The position numbers were made by a program, and so were the translations under genes. Shown one piece after another: positions 1-5,003 of a DNA stretch of 5,003 nt. Source of the DNA: Oscillospiraceae bacterium (GTDB lineage: Bacteria; Bacillota; Clostridia; Oscillospirales; Oscillospiraceae); NCBI GenBank assembly GCA_029009035.1, contig JAQXJQ010000067.1, positions 1 to 5,003 of the forward strand. The letters run 5' to 3'. Numbering within the stretch: position 1 is the stretch's first letter; each line of letters opens with the position of its first letter. The notes under the pieces were generated by a model. The model was not told the DNA's origin and did not search any database. It worked only from the letters and a program-made list of their open reading frames with translations.

Positions 1-437
1 TGAAGTGCATGGAGCAGGGGAGATTTCTGGTGCTGCTGGCGGTCATCCTGGCTTTTATCACCGACGGCGGCGCCTACTTCGCCGGCGTGTTTCTGGGTAA
101 GCACCGGGGCATCACCCAGGTCAGCCCCAACAAGAGCCTGGAGGGGTATATCGGCGGCTTCGTCACCGGTATCATCTTTGCCGTGCTCTACGGTGTGGTC
201 ATCAGCGCCATCACCAAGCTGCCTGTCAACTACCTCTCTCTGGTGCTGTGCGGGTTCATCGGCGCGCTGGTGACGGAGCTGGGCGACCTGTCCTTCTCCC
301 TCATTAAGCGCCAGAATGGTGTGAAGGACTACGGCAACCTGCTGCCCGGTCACGGCGGAATGCTGGACCGATTTGACAGTATGCTGTTCTGCGGTCCCGC
401 CGTGCTGTTTATTGTCACGCTTTTACCGGTGTTTTAA
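1..437 (+). CDS. cdsA: Phosphatidate cytidylyltransferase (CDP-diacylglycerol synthase), C-terminal part, 5' end outside window
   Basis: CdsA condenses CTP with phosphatidic acid in the cytoplasmic membrane to give CDP-diacylglycerol and pyrophosphate, the branch point for bacterial phospholipids. The frame is open from the left edge (first full codon at base 3) to TAA at 435-437, giving about 144 residues. The family is usually 260-280 residues, so roughly the N-terminal half is missing; the ATG at base 9 is an internal Met, not the start. Numbering from that Met, the family signature runs from S97 to D123 (bases 297-377): SxxKR, KD, then PGHGGMLDRFD, which carries the metal-binding and catalytic acidic residues. 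Earlier conserved pieces are TDGGAYFAG (residues 18-26) and SPNKSLEG (39-46), the usual DxxAYxxG and SPxKxxEG blocks. Hydrophobic stretches at about 6-20, 50-67, 75-90 and 125-141 fit a polytopic membrane protein. In the GDLxES block the Glu is Phe here (GDLSFS), which I believe is tolerated. It lies 12 bases upstream of dxr. Confidence 0.97.
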   Translation, partial: KCMEQGRFLVLLAVILAFITDGGAYFAGVFLGKHRGITQVSPNKSLEGYIGGFVTGIIFAVLYGVVISAITKLPVNYLSLVLCGFIGALVTELGDLSFSLIKRQNGVKDYGNLLPGHGGMLDRFDSMLFCGPAVLFIVTLLPVF

Positions 438-442
438 GGGAG
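438..442 (+). promoter_or_regulatory. Ribosome binding site of dxr
   Basis: GGGAG directly follows the TAA stop of cdsA and lies 7 bases before the ATG at 450. It supports that start and leaves no space for a separate promoter, so dxr is probably translated from the cdsA transcript. Confidence 0.8.
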
Positions 443-449
443 CGGTGGT

Positions 450-1598
450 ATGAAGCGTTCGATTTCTGTGCTGGGCTCTACCGGCTCCATCGGCCGGCAG
501 ACCCTTGAAGTGGCGGCTGCCTGCGGCCACCGTGTGGAGGCACTGAGCGTCAACCGCAGCGTGGAACTGGCGGAGCAGCAGGCCCGTCAATTCCGCCCCA
601 GACTTGTGGTGGCGGCGGATGAGTCTGCCGCGGCGGATCTGCGCATCCGTCTGGCGGATACCGGCACCAAAGTGCTGGGGGGAACACAGGCCCTTTGCGA
701 GGCTGCCGTGCTGCCGGAGGCAGACACCGTGGTTACCGCGGTGGTGGGCATTGTGGGTCTGCGTCCCACCCTTGCTGCCATTGACGCGGGCAAGCGTATT
801 GCCCTTGCCAATAAGGAGACCCTGGTGTGTGCCGGTGAGCTGGTGATGGCCCGGGCAAAGGAGAAGGGTGTCGACATCGTCCCCGTTGACTCCGAGCACT
901 CCGCCATTTTCCAGTGCCTGCAGGGAAGCCGTGGCCGGCATGAAGTGCGCAAGCTCATCATTACAGCTTCGGGCGGACCATTCTACGGAAAGAGCTGTAA
1001 AGAACTTTCACTTGTCACAAAAGAACAGGCGCTGAAGCATCCCAACTGGGCCATGGGCGCCAAGATCACCATTGACTCCGCCACCCTGATGAATAAGGGG
1101 CTGGAGTTTATCGAGGCCATGCGCCTCTATGAGCTGCCGCCCGAGCAGATCGAGATCGCGGTGCACCGGGAGAGCATCGTCCACTCCCTGGTGGAATTTG
1201 TGGACGGCGCCATTCTGGCGCAGCTGGGCACGGCTGATATGCGTGTGCCCATCCAGTACGCCCTCACATGGCCGGAGCGTACCGAGGGGCCGGCTACACC
1301 GCTGGACCTGTTTTCCTGCAAGCCTTTGACCTTTACACGGCCTGATGTGGAGACGTTTCGCTGCCTTGGCCTTGCCCTGGAGTGCGCACGGAAGGGCGGA
1401 AATTCCACCGCGGTGCTGAACGGAGCCAATGAGGCTGCTGTGGCGCTGTTTTTGGATGACCGGATCTCCTTTGTGGATATCCCCCGGCTGGTGGAGGGCG
1501 CATTGGAGCGTGTCCCCTTTTTGGAGCATCCCATGTTGGATGATGTTCTTGCGGCTGACAAGGCTGCCAGAGCTGCTGTTTATGAATTGCTGAGGTGA
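450..1598 (+). CDS. dxr: 1-deoxy-D-xylulose 5-phosphate reductoisomerase
   Basis: Dxr (IspC) converts DXP to 2-C-methyl-D-erythritol 4-phosphate using NADPH and a divalent metal, the first committed step of the cytoplasmic MEP isoprenoid pathway; it is the target of fosmidomycin. The 382 residues are near the family norm. Visible motifs are the NADPH loop GSTGSIG (residues 9-15), ANKETLV (120-126), and PVDSEHSAIFQ (145-155) with metal ligands D147 and E149. The substrate-loop SGGPF is at 174-178, the flexible loop HPNWAMG at 197-203, and NKGLE at 215-219 with the third metal ligand E219. H197 and H245 match E. coli H209 and H257 by spacing. The segment between the DSEH and SGGPF motifs is about nine residues shorter than in E. 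coli. The start has a good ribosome binding site and the glycine-rich loop at the expected distance. Nothing essential is missing, so the enzyme should be active. A short AT-rich codon patch lies at 996-1025. The stop overlaps the rseP ribosome binding site. Confidence 0.99.
   Translation: MKRSISVLGSTGSIGRQTLEVAAACGHRVEALSVNRSVELAEQQARQFRPRLVVAADESAAADLRIRLADTGTKVLGGTQALCEAAVLPEADTVVTAVVGIVGLRPTLAAIDAGKRIALANKETLVCAGELVMARAKEKGVDIVPVDSEHSAIFQCLQGSRGRHEVRKLIITASGGPFYGKSCKELSLVTKEQALKHPNWAMGAKITIDSATLMNKGLEFIEAMRLYELPPEQIEIAVHRESIVHSLVEFVDGAILAQLGTADMRVPIQYALTWPERTEGPATPLDLFSCKPLTFTRPDVETFRCLGLALECARKGGNSTAVLNGANEAAVALFLDDRISFVDIPRLVEGALERVPFLEHPMLDDVLAADKAARAAVYELLR
1592..1598 (+). promoter_or_regulatory. 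Ribosome binding site of rseP, overlapping the dxr stop
   Basis: GAGGTGA is a near-perfect anti-16S complement, and its last three bases are the TGA stop of dxr. It lies 8 bases before the TTG at 1607. No ATG or GTG falls at a proper distance, so this site decides the TTG start. The overlap suggests translational coupling of rseP to dxr. Confidence 0.85.
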
Positions 1599-1606
1599 AC
1601 TGATTT

Positions 1607-2677
1607 TTGGCAAGATTTCTCTATATTCTGCTGGCCGTTGTGCTCTTTGGCATCATGATCGCCATTCATGAATTCGGCCATTTTATCACCGCGAAGATGT
1701 TCAGGGTCAAGGTGAACGAGTTCTCCATAGGTATGGGGCCGCTGCTCTTTTCCCGCAAGAAAGGGGAGACGGTCTACTCTCTACGCGCCCTTCCCATCGG
1801 CGGATTTTGCGCCATGGAGGGGGAGGACGAGGACACCGGAGATCCCAGAGCTTTCAGCAGACAGGCGGGGTGGAAAAAGGTCATCGTCCTGTGCGCCGGC
1901 GCCTTCATGAATTTCCTGCTGGGGCTTTTGATCGTCATTCTGCTCTATACCGGCGTGTCCACGGTCCGGGTCCCTGTGATCACCCAGTTTGCTCCCGAGT
2001 TTTCTCTGGAGGGGGAGGACGGACTCATGGTGGGCGACCGCATCAAGCGGGTGGACGGCCATGGGATCTGGTGCTACGGCGATGTGCATACCTATTTGAG
2101 CCGCAATGACGGAAACGGCATCGACCTGGTGGTGGAGCGCGGCGGAAAGGACATCGTGCTGGAGGATTTTCCCATGCCCATCCGCGAATATACCTTTGAA
2201 GGCAGCACTTACAGAGGGTTTGGCCTGATTTTTCAGCAGAACGAGACCCTGTCTCTGCTGGGACGGCTGAAGCTGGGCTTTGTCCAGACCGTTGACTATG
2301 TGCGCACGGTGTGGATGAGTCTGGCCGATCTGGTGACCGGCCGTGTGAGCGTGGGTCAGCTGTCCGGCGTCATCGGCGTGGTGGATGTGGTGTCCGAGGC
2401 GGGCGCGCAGTCCGCCAGCGCGTGGGAGGGCATCCTCACGGTGCTGGATATTATGGCGCTCATCTCCGTCAATCTGGCGGTGATGAACCTGCTGCCCATT
2501 CCCGCGCTGGACGGCGGCAGAATTCTCTTTATCCTGCTCAACGGGGTCCTGTGGGGCCTGTTCCGCCGGAGGATACCCGAAAAATATGAGGGCTATGTCC
2601 ACGCAGGCGCACTGTTCCTGCTGATCGCGCTGATGGTGCTGGTGGCCCTCAAAGATGTGTGGAATATTTTTGCCTGA
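1607..2677 (+). CDS. rseP: Site-2 intramembrane zinc metalloprotease, RseP/RasP family, TTG start
   Basis: RseP/RasP (peptidase family M50B) cleaves transmembrane segments of anti-sigma factors and other small membrane proteins after a first cut by a site-1 protease; the substrate here cannot be told from the window. The 356 residues include a first membrane helix (about 5-27) carrying zinc-binding HEFGH at 21-25. Next come a conserved block ending in GMGPLLF (42-48) and a second hydrophobic helix (about 93-115) with AGAFMN. A single PDZ domain follows at about 125-190 (LMVGDRIKRVDG at 140-151). A third helix near 278-296 leads into NLLPIPALDGGR (294-305), where D302 supplies the third zinc ligand. 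A last helix spans 333-348. E. coli RseP has two PDZ domains, and one is usual in Gram-positive members. The TTG start is chosen because of the ribosome binding site and because the first ATG (residue 17) would remove most of helix 1. It sits 8 bases after dxr and 10 before ispG. Confidence 0.97.
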   Translation: MARFLYILLAVVLFGIMIAIHEFGHFITAKMFRVKVNEFSIGMGPLLFSRKKGETVYSLRALPIGGFCAMEGEDEDTGDPRAFSRQAGWKKVIVLCAGAFMNFLLGLLIVILLYTGVSTVRVPVITQFAPEFSLEGEDGLMVGDRIKRVDGHGIWCYGDVHTYLSRNDGNGIDLVVERGGKDIVLEDFPMPIREYTFEGSTYRGFGLIFQQNETLSLLGRLKLGFVQTVDYVRTVWMSLADLVTGRVSVGQLSGVIGVVDVVSEAGAQSASAWEGILTVLDIMALISVNLAVMNLLPIPALDGGRILFILLNGVLWGLFRRRIPEKYEGYVHAGALFLLIALMVLVALKDVWNIFA

Positions 2678-2679
2678 GG
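2676..2679 (+). promoter_or_regulatory. Ribosome binding site of ispG, overlapping the rseP stop
   Basis: GAGG begins inside the TGA stop of rseP (2675-2677) and lies 8 bases before the ATG at 2688 and 11 before the next ATG at 2691. It argues against the in-frame upstream ATG at 2655 inside rseP, and against the GTG at 2682 and TTG at 2685, which are too close to it. Confidence 0.75.
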
Positions 2680-2687
2680 ATGTGTTG

Positions 2688-3728
2688 ATGATGAGCAGAC
2701 AGATCCATGTGGGGACGGTTGCCATCGGCGGCGGAGCGCCGGTGTCCATCCAATCCATGACCAATACGCCCACCCACGATGTGGAGGCCACCCTTTCCCA
2801 GATCCGCGCTCTGGCTGCCGCCGGCTGTGAGATCGTCCGTGTGGCGGTCCCCGACGAGCCTGCCGCCCGTGCCATCGGCGCGTTGAAGGCGGGAAGCCCT
2901 GTGCCGCTGGTGGCGGATATCCACTTTGACTACAGGCTGGCCCTCATTGCCGCGGAGCAGGGGATCGACAAGATCCGCATCAACCCCGGCAACATCGGCG
3001 GCGCCGACAGGGTAGAGGCGGTGGCCAAAGCCTGTAAAGAGCGGAATATCCCCATTCGAATTGGAGTCAACGGCGGCTCGCTGGAAAAGGAGCTGCTGTC
3101 CAAATACGGCGGCCCGACTCCGGAAGCACTGGTGGAGAGCGCGCTGGGGCACATTGCCCTTCTGGAGCGCTATGGGTTTGAGGATATCTGTGTGTCCCTG
3201 AAGACCTCTTCGGTGCCCACCACCATGCGGGCCTATCAACTCATGGCGCAGCGGTATGACTATCCCCTCCATCTGGGCGTGACCGAGGCCGGCACCCCCG
3301 AGATGGGCATTTTGAAGGGCGCCGCGGGGATCGGCGGCCTGCTGGCTTTGGGGATCGGCGACACCTTGCGCGTCACCCTCACTGCCGATCCCGTGGACGA
3401 GATCGCCGCGGCCAAGAAGATCCTGCGGGCCATCGGTCTGCGCAGGGACGGCCCGGATCTCATTGCCTGTCCCACCTGCGGCCGAACCAGAATCGACCTG
3501 ATCCCCATGGCCTGTGAGGTGGAGCGGCTGCTGAAGGGGATCGACAAACCCATCACCGTGGCGGTCATGGGCTGCGTGGTCAACGGTCCCGGCGAGGCCC
3601 GTCATGCCGATGTGGGAATTGCCGGGGGAAACGGGGAAGGTGTGCTCTTCCGTCACGGAGAGATCGTGGCCAAGCTGCCTGAGGACCGCCTTGTACCGGA
3701 ACTGATGAAACTGATCGAGACTTTGTAA
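2688..3728 (+). CDS. ispG: 4-hydroxy-3-methylbut-2-en-1-yl diphosphate synthase (flavodoxin/ferredoxin type)
   Basis: IspG (GcpE) reductively opens the cyclic diphosphate MEcPP to HMBPP, the penultimate MEP-pathway step, using a 4Fe-4S cluster and electrons from ferredoxin or flavodoxin. From the 2688 start it has 346 residues, normal for the two-domain bacterial form. The N-terminal TIM-barrel part shows VSIQSMTNT (19-27), VADIHFDYRLA (75-85) and IRINPGNIG (96-104), all typical of the family. The C-terminal cluster domain has CPTCGR (C261, C264) and MGCVVNGPGEA (C296, E303). The spacing of 3, 35 and 7 residues equals that of the E. coli ligands C270, C273, C305 and E312, so the full cluster site is present. 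Adding the upstream ATG at 2655 would give 357 residues with an unconvincing lead-in and no ribosome binding site. It shares the pathway with dxr two genes upstream, and the operon-like spacing suggests co-expression. As I recall, proS holds this place in B. subtilis. Confidence 0.98.
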   Translation: MMSRQIHVGTVAIGGGAPVSIQSMTNTPTHDVEATLSQIRALAAAGCEIVRVAVPDEPAARAIGALKAGSPVPLVADIHFDYRLALIAAEQGIDKIRINPGNIGGADRVEAVAKACKERNIPIRIGVNGGSLEKELLSKYGGPTPEALVESALGHIALLERYGFEDICVSLKTSSVPTTMRAYQLMAQRYDYPLHLGVTEAGTPEMGILKGAAGIGGLLALGIGDTLRVTLTADPVDEIAAAKKILRAIGLRRDGPDLIACPTCGRTRIDLIPMACEVERLLKGIDKPITVAVMGCVVNGPGEARHADVGIAGGNGEGVLFRHGEIVAKLPEDRLVPELMKLIETL

Positions 3729-3729
3729 C

Positions 3730-3735
3730 AAGGAG
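3730..3735 (+). promoter_or_regulatory. Ribosome binding site of polC
   Basis: AAGGAG lies 9 bases before the ATG at 3745, in the 16-base gap after the ispG stop. It supports this start over the in-frame GTG/ATG at 3808-3813. Confidence 0.8.
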
Positions 3736-3744
3736 CGTATCAAT

Positions 3745-5003
3745 ATGCAAGGTGTCGGAAGGCCGACATTTGAACAGACCTTTTCCAAGTGCCCCTTCCC
3801 GGAAGGGGTGATGGCGGCTCTGGGTACATATCCTGTGGAGGTGCGGGTCATCAAAGCGGAGCGTGCCATGGAGGTCCGCGCCTGGGGAACTCCCGTGCCC
3901 GAGGAGCTGCTTGCCCTTGCCCGGGATACGCTGCAGCGCTGTTTCAAGCTGAACACCGTATCGGTGAGCTTTGAAGCCCCGGCCGCGGCGCCTGAAGAGC
4001 CGGAGCCGTCCGCGCCCGTGCCGCAGGAGCCTCCCGCCGCTGAAGCGGAGAAGCCGGAGGACATCTTTGCGAAGATGGAGGCCATGCGCCATCAGGTCAT
4101 GGAGGCCGCGCCCAAAACGCCCGAAGCCCAGAAGAGCAAGACCCGGCAGATCTATGGAAAGATCAGCAGTAAAAAAGCCCCCGTTTCCATGGGCGAGCTG
4201 CAGCTGGACATGGGCAGCGTTCTGGTGGAGGGCAAGGTGTTCAACATTGAGCACCGCGAGCTTCCAAAGAGGAAGGCATGGGTGGTCTGCTTCGATGTGA
4301 CCGACAATACCGGCTCCATCCGCATCAACCGCTTCATGGAGGATGAGGAGGCCAGGCCCATCGTCAAAGAGGTGAAGGTGGGTCAGCGCCTGCAGGTGCA
4401 GGGCAGATTGAACCTTAACCGCTTCGACGGGGAAATGGTGCTGGAGCCCTACGGTATCATGGAGGTGCCCCATCCCGAGGGCCGCAAGGATACGGCGGAG
4501 GAGAAGCGCATTGAGCTGCATCTGCATACCAAAATGTCCCTGATGGACGCTTTGTGCGACACCAAGGCCGTGGTGAACCGGGCCATCGAGTGGGGTCATC
4601 CTGCCATTGCCATCACCGACCACGGCGTGGTGCAGTCCTTCCCGGATGCCTATAACGCCTCCAAGCGGGGGGAGAAGATCAAGATCCTCTACGGCGTGGA
4701 GGCCTATTTCCATAACGATGTGGACGAGGTCGTGGCTGTCCATGGCCCGGGGAATATGCCGCTGGACGGTGAGTTCGTGGCGTTTGATCTGGAGACCACG
4801 GGACTCAATGCCCGCAGCGATGCCATCATCGAGATCGGCGCGGTGCGCATGAAGAACGGGGAAGTGCTGGAGCGCTTTTCGTCCTTTGCCGATCCCGGCC
4901 ATCCGCTGAGCGCGGCGACCGTGTCCCTCACCAATATCACCGATGAGCTGGTTGCCGGCGCACCCAGTCCCGAGGAGGCTGTGGACAACTTCCTGGACTG
5001 GCT
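3745..5003 (+). CDS. polC: DNA polymerase III alpha subunit, PolC (Gram-positive type), N-terminal part, 3' end outside window
   Basis: PolC is the replicative polymerase of low-GC Gram-positives and carries its own proofreading exonuclease. The frame is open from ATG 3745 to the right edge: 419 full codons of an expected total of about 1,400. Residues 9-76 resemble the first N-terminal domain of B. subtilis PolC. Residues 77-105 are a Pro/Ala/Glu-rich linker. Residues 150-245 match the OB-fold region (VEGKVFNIEHRELP, then VCFDVTDNTGSIRI). The PHP domain begins at 257 with ELHLHT (H259, H261), TDH (291-293), QSFPDAY and GVEAY (317-321). It is then interrupted, as is typical of PolC and not DnaE, by the DEDDh exonuclease, whose first motif FDLETTG (347-353) carries D348 and E350. 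The remaining exonuclease motifs, the rest of PHP and the polymerase core are outside the window. The N-terminus is about 75 residues shorter than in B. subtilis. Two inverted repeats lie within the first 66 bases of the gene. Confidence 0.97.
   Translation, partial: MQGVGRPTFEQTFSKCPFPEGVMAALGTYPVEVRVIKAERAMEVRAWGTPVPEELLALARDTLQRCFKLNTVSVSFEAPAAAPEEPEPSAPVPQEPPAAEAEKPEDIFAKMEAMRHQVMEAAPKTPEAQKSKTRQIYGKISSKKAPVSMGELQLDMGSVLVEGKVFNIEHRELPKRKAWVVCFDVTDNTGSIRINRFMEDEEARPIVKEVKVGQRLQVQGRLNLNRFDGEMVLEPYGIMEVPHPEGRKDTAEEKRIELHLHTKMSLMDALCDTKAVVNRAIEWGHPAIAITDHGVVQSFPDAYNASKRGEKIKILYGVEAYFHNDVDEVVAVHGPGNMPLDGEFVAFDLETTGLNARSDAIIEIGAVRMKNGEVLERFSSFADPGHPLSAATVSLTNITDELVAGAPSPEEAVDNFLDW
3750..3771 (+). 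repeat. Inverted repeat (possible hairpin) at the start of polC
   Basis: TGTCGG (3753-3758) pairs with CCGACA (3763-3768) around an AAGG loop. Two G-U pairs and an A-U pair extend the stem to 9 pairs (3750-3758 with 3763-3771). It lies in codons 2-9 of polC, with no U-run directly behind it, so it is not a terminator. A role in translation initiation or mRNA stability is only inferred. Confidence 0.6.
3790..3810 (+). repeat. Second inverted repeat in early polC
   Basis: CCCCTTCC (3792-3799) and GGAAGGGG (3801-3808) are perfect reverse complements separated by one base. As RNA this gives at least 7 Watson-Crick pairs with a CCG loop, plus two flanking wobble pairs. It lies in codons 16-22 of polC, 18 bases after the first inverted repeat. 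It may be a chance product of the coding sequence. Confidence 0.55.

Noticed and set aside
1164..1187. Dxr has HRESIVHS where E. coli has HPQSVIHS, possibly a damaged active site.
   Set aside because: The catalytically important second His (H245) is kept, and the changed Pro and Gln are not metal or substrate ligands as far as I know; this looks like lineage variation.
423..1613. Minus-strand open frames opposite dxr (423-941, 587-961, 1008-1613, 1127-1561).
   Set aside because: Low-complexity translations with no family resemblance; the + strand encodes an intact Dxr with all catalytic motifs.
3750..3810. The polC hairpins as an intrinsic terminator or attenuator after ispG.
   Set aside because: Neither stem is followed directly by a U-run, and both lie inside the polC coding sequence downstream of a good ribosome binding site.
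3801..3813. An alternative polC start at GTG 3808 or ATG 3811 behind GGAAGGGG.
   Set aside because: The purine-rich stretch is too close to these codons, and residues 9-23 align plausibly with the start of the first PolC N-terminal domain, so ATG 3745 is preferred.
3971..4300. A + strand open frame of 109 codons overlapping polC in another frame, very Arg/Pro-rich.
   Set aside because: It is the off-frame reading of the Pro/Ala/Glu linker of PolC; its composition follows from that and it has no ribosome binding site I can support.
1781..4902. Long open frames on the minus strand (1781-2875, 2649-4085, 3580-4902), up to 478 codons, which could look like antisense genes.
   Set aside because: They are shadows of GC-rich codons in rseP, ispG and polC. 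They lack recognisable domains, are rich in His/Gly/Arg/Gln, overlap one another, and lie opposite genes with full family motifs.
1..5003. A search for mobile elements, CRISPR arrays, tRNA/rRNA genes, riboswitches and defence genes.
   Set aside because: Coding sequence covers almost the whole window, gaps are at most 16 bases, and no direct repeat arrays, terminal repeats or RNA gene signatures were seen. I see no undescribed system here.

Overview
This window looks like ordinary, vertically inherited core chromosome from a GC-rich Clostridia-type Firmicute. Three things point that way: a PolC-type (Gram-positive) replicative DNA polymerase, the gene order cdsA-dxr-rseP-ispG-polC, and strong AGGAG/GAGG ribosome binding sites. 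The high GC content and GC-ending codons suggest an Oscillospiraceae-like gut lineage (Flavonifractor/Lawsonibacter/Oscillibacter type). That placement is inferred from general knowledge, not from a search.

All five genes lie on the + strand with gaps of 8 to 16 bases, so they are very probably one operon. From left to right they are: the C-terminal half of cdsA (phosphatidate cytidylyltransferase, cut by the left edge, stop at 437); complete dxr (450-1598, DXP reductoisomerase of the MEP isoprenoid pathway); complete rseP/rasP (1607-2677, site-2 intramembrane metalloprotease, TTG start); complete ispG (2688-3728, 4Fe-4S HMBPP synthase of the MEP pathway); and the first 419 codons of polC (3745 to the right edge). 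No intergenic stretch exceeds 17 bases. There is no room for a promoter or terminator between genes, and none is seen.

The cluster combines envelope precursors and replication. CdsA makes CDP-diacylglycerol for phospholipids. Dxr and IspG make isoprenoid precursors, which feed undecaprenyl phosphate (UppS is usually encoded just upstream of cdsA in this type of cluster). RseP cleaves membrane-bound regulators, and PolC copies the chromosome. As I recall, Bacillus subtilis has proS between rasP and polC, whereas ispG occupies that place here, an arrangement I associate with Clostridia.

I found no mobile element, CRISPR array, RNA gene, defence system or undescribed system. The points worth a second look are small. 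The PolC N-terminus is short: it appears to keep the first N-terminal domain but replaces the second with a Pro/Ala/Glu linker. Two adjacent hairpin-forming inverted repeats lie in the first 66 bases of polC. Stop codons abut or overlap the next gene's Shine-Dalgarno sequence at three of the four junctions. A short AT-rich codon patch lies inside dxr.
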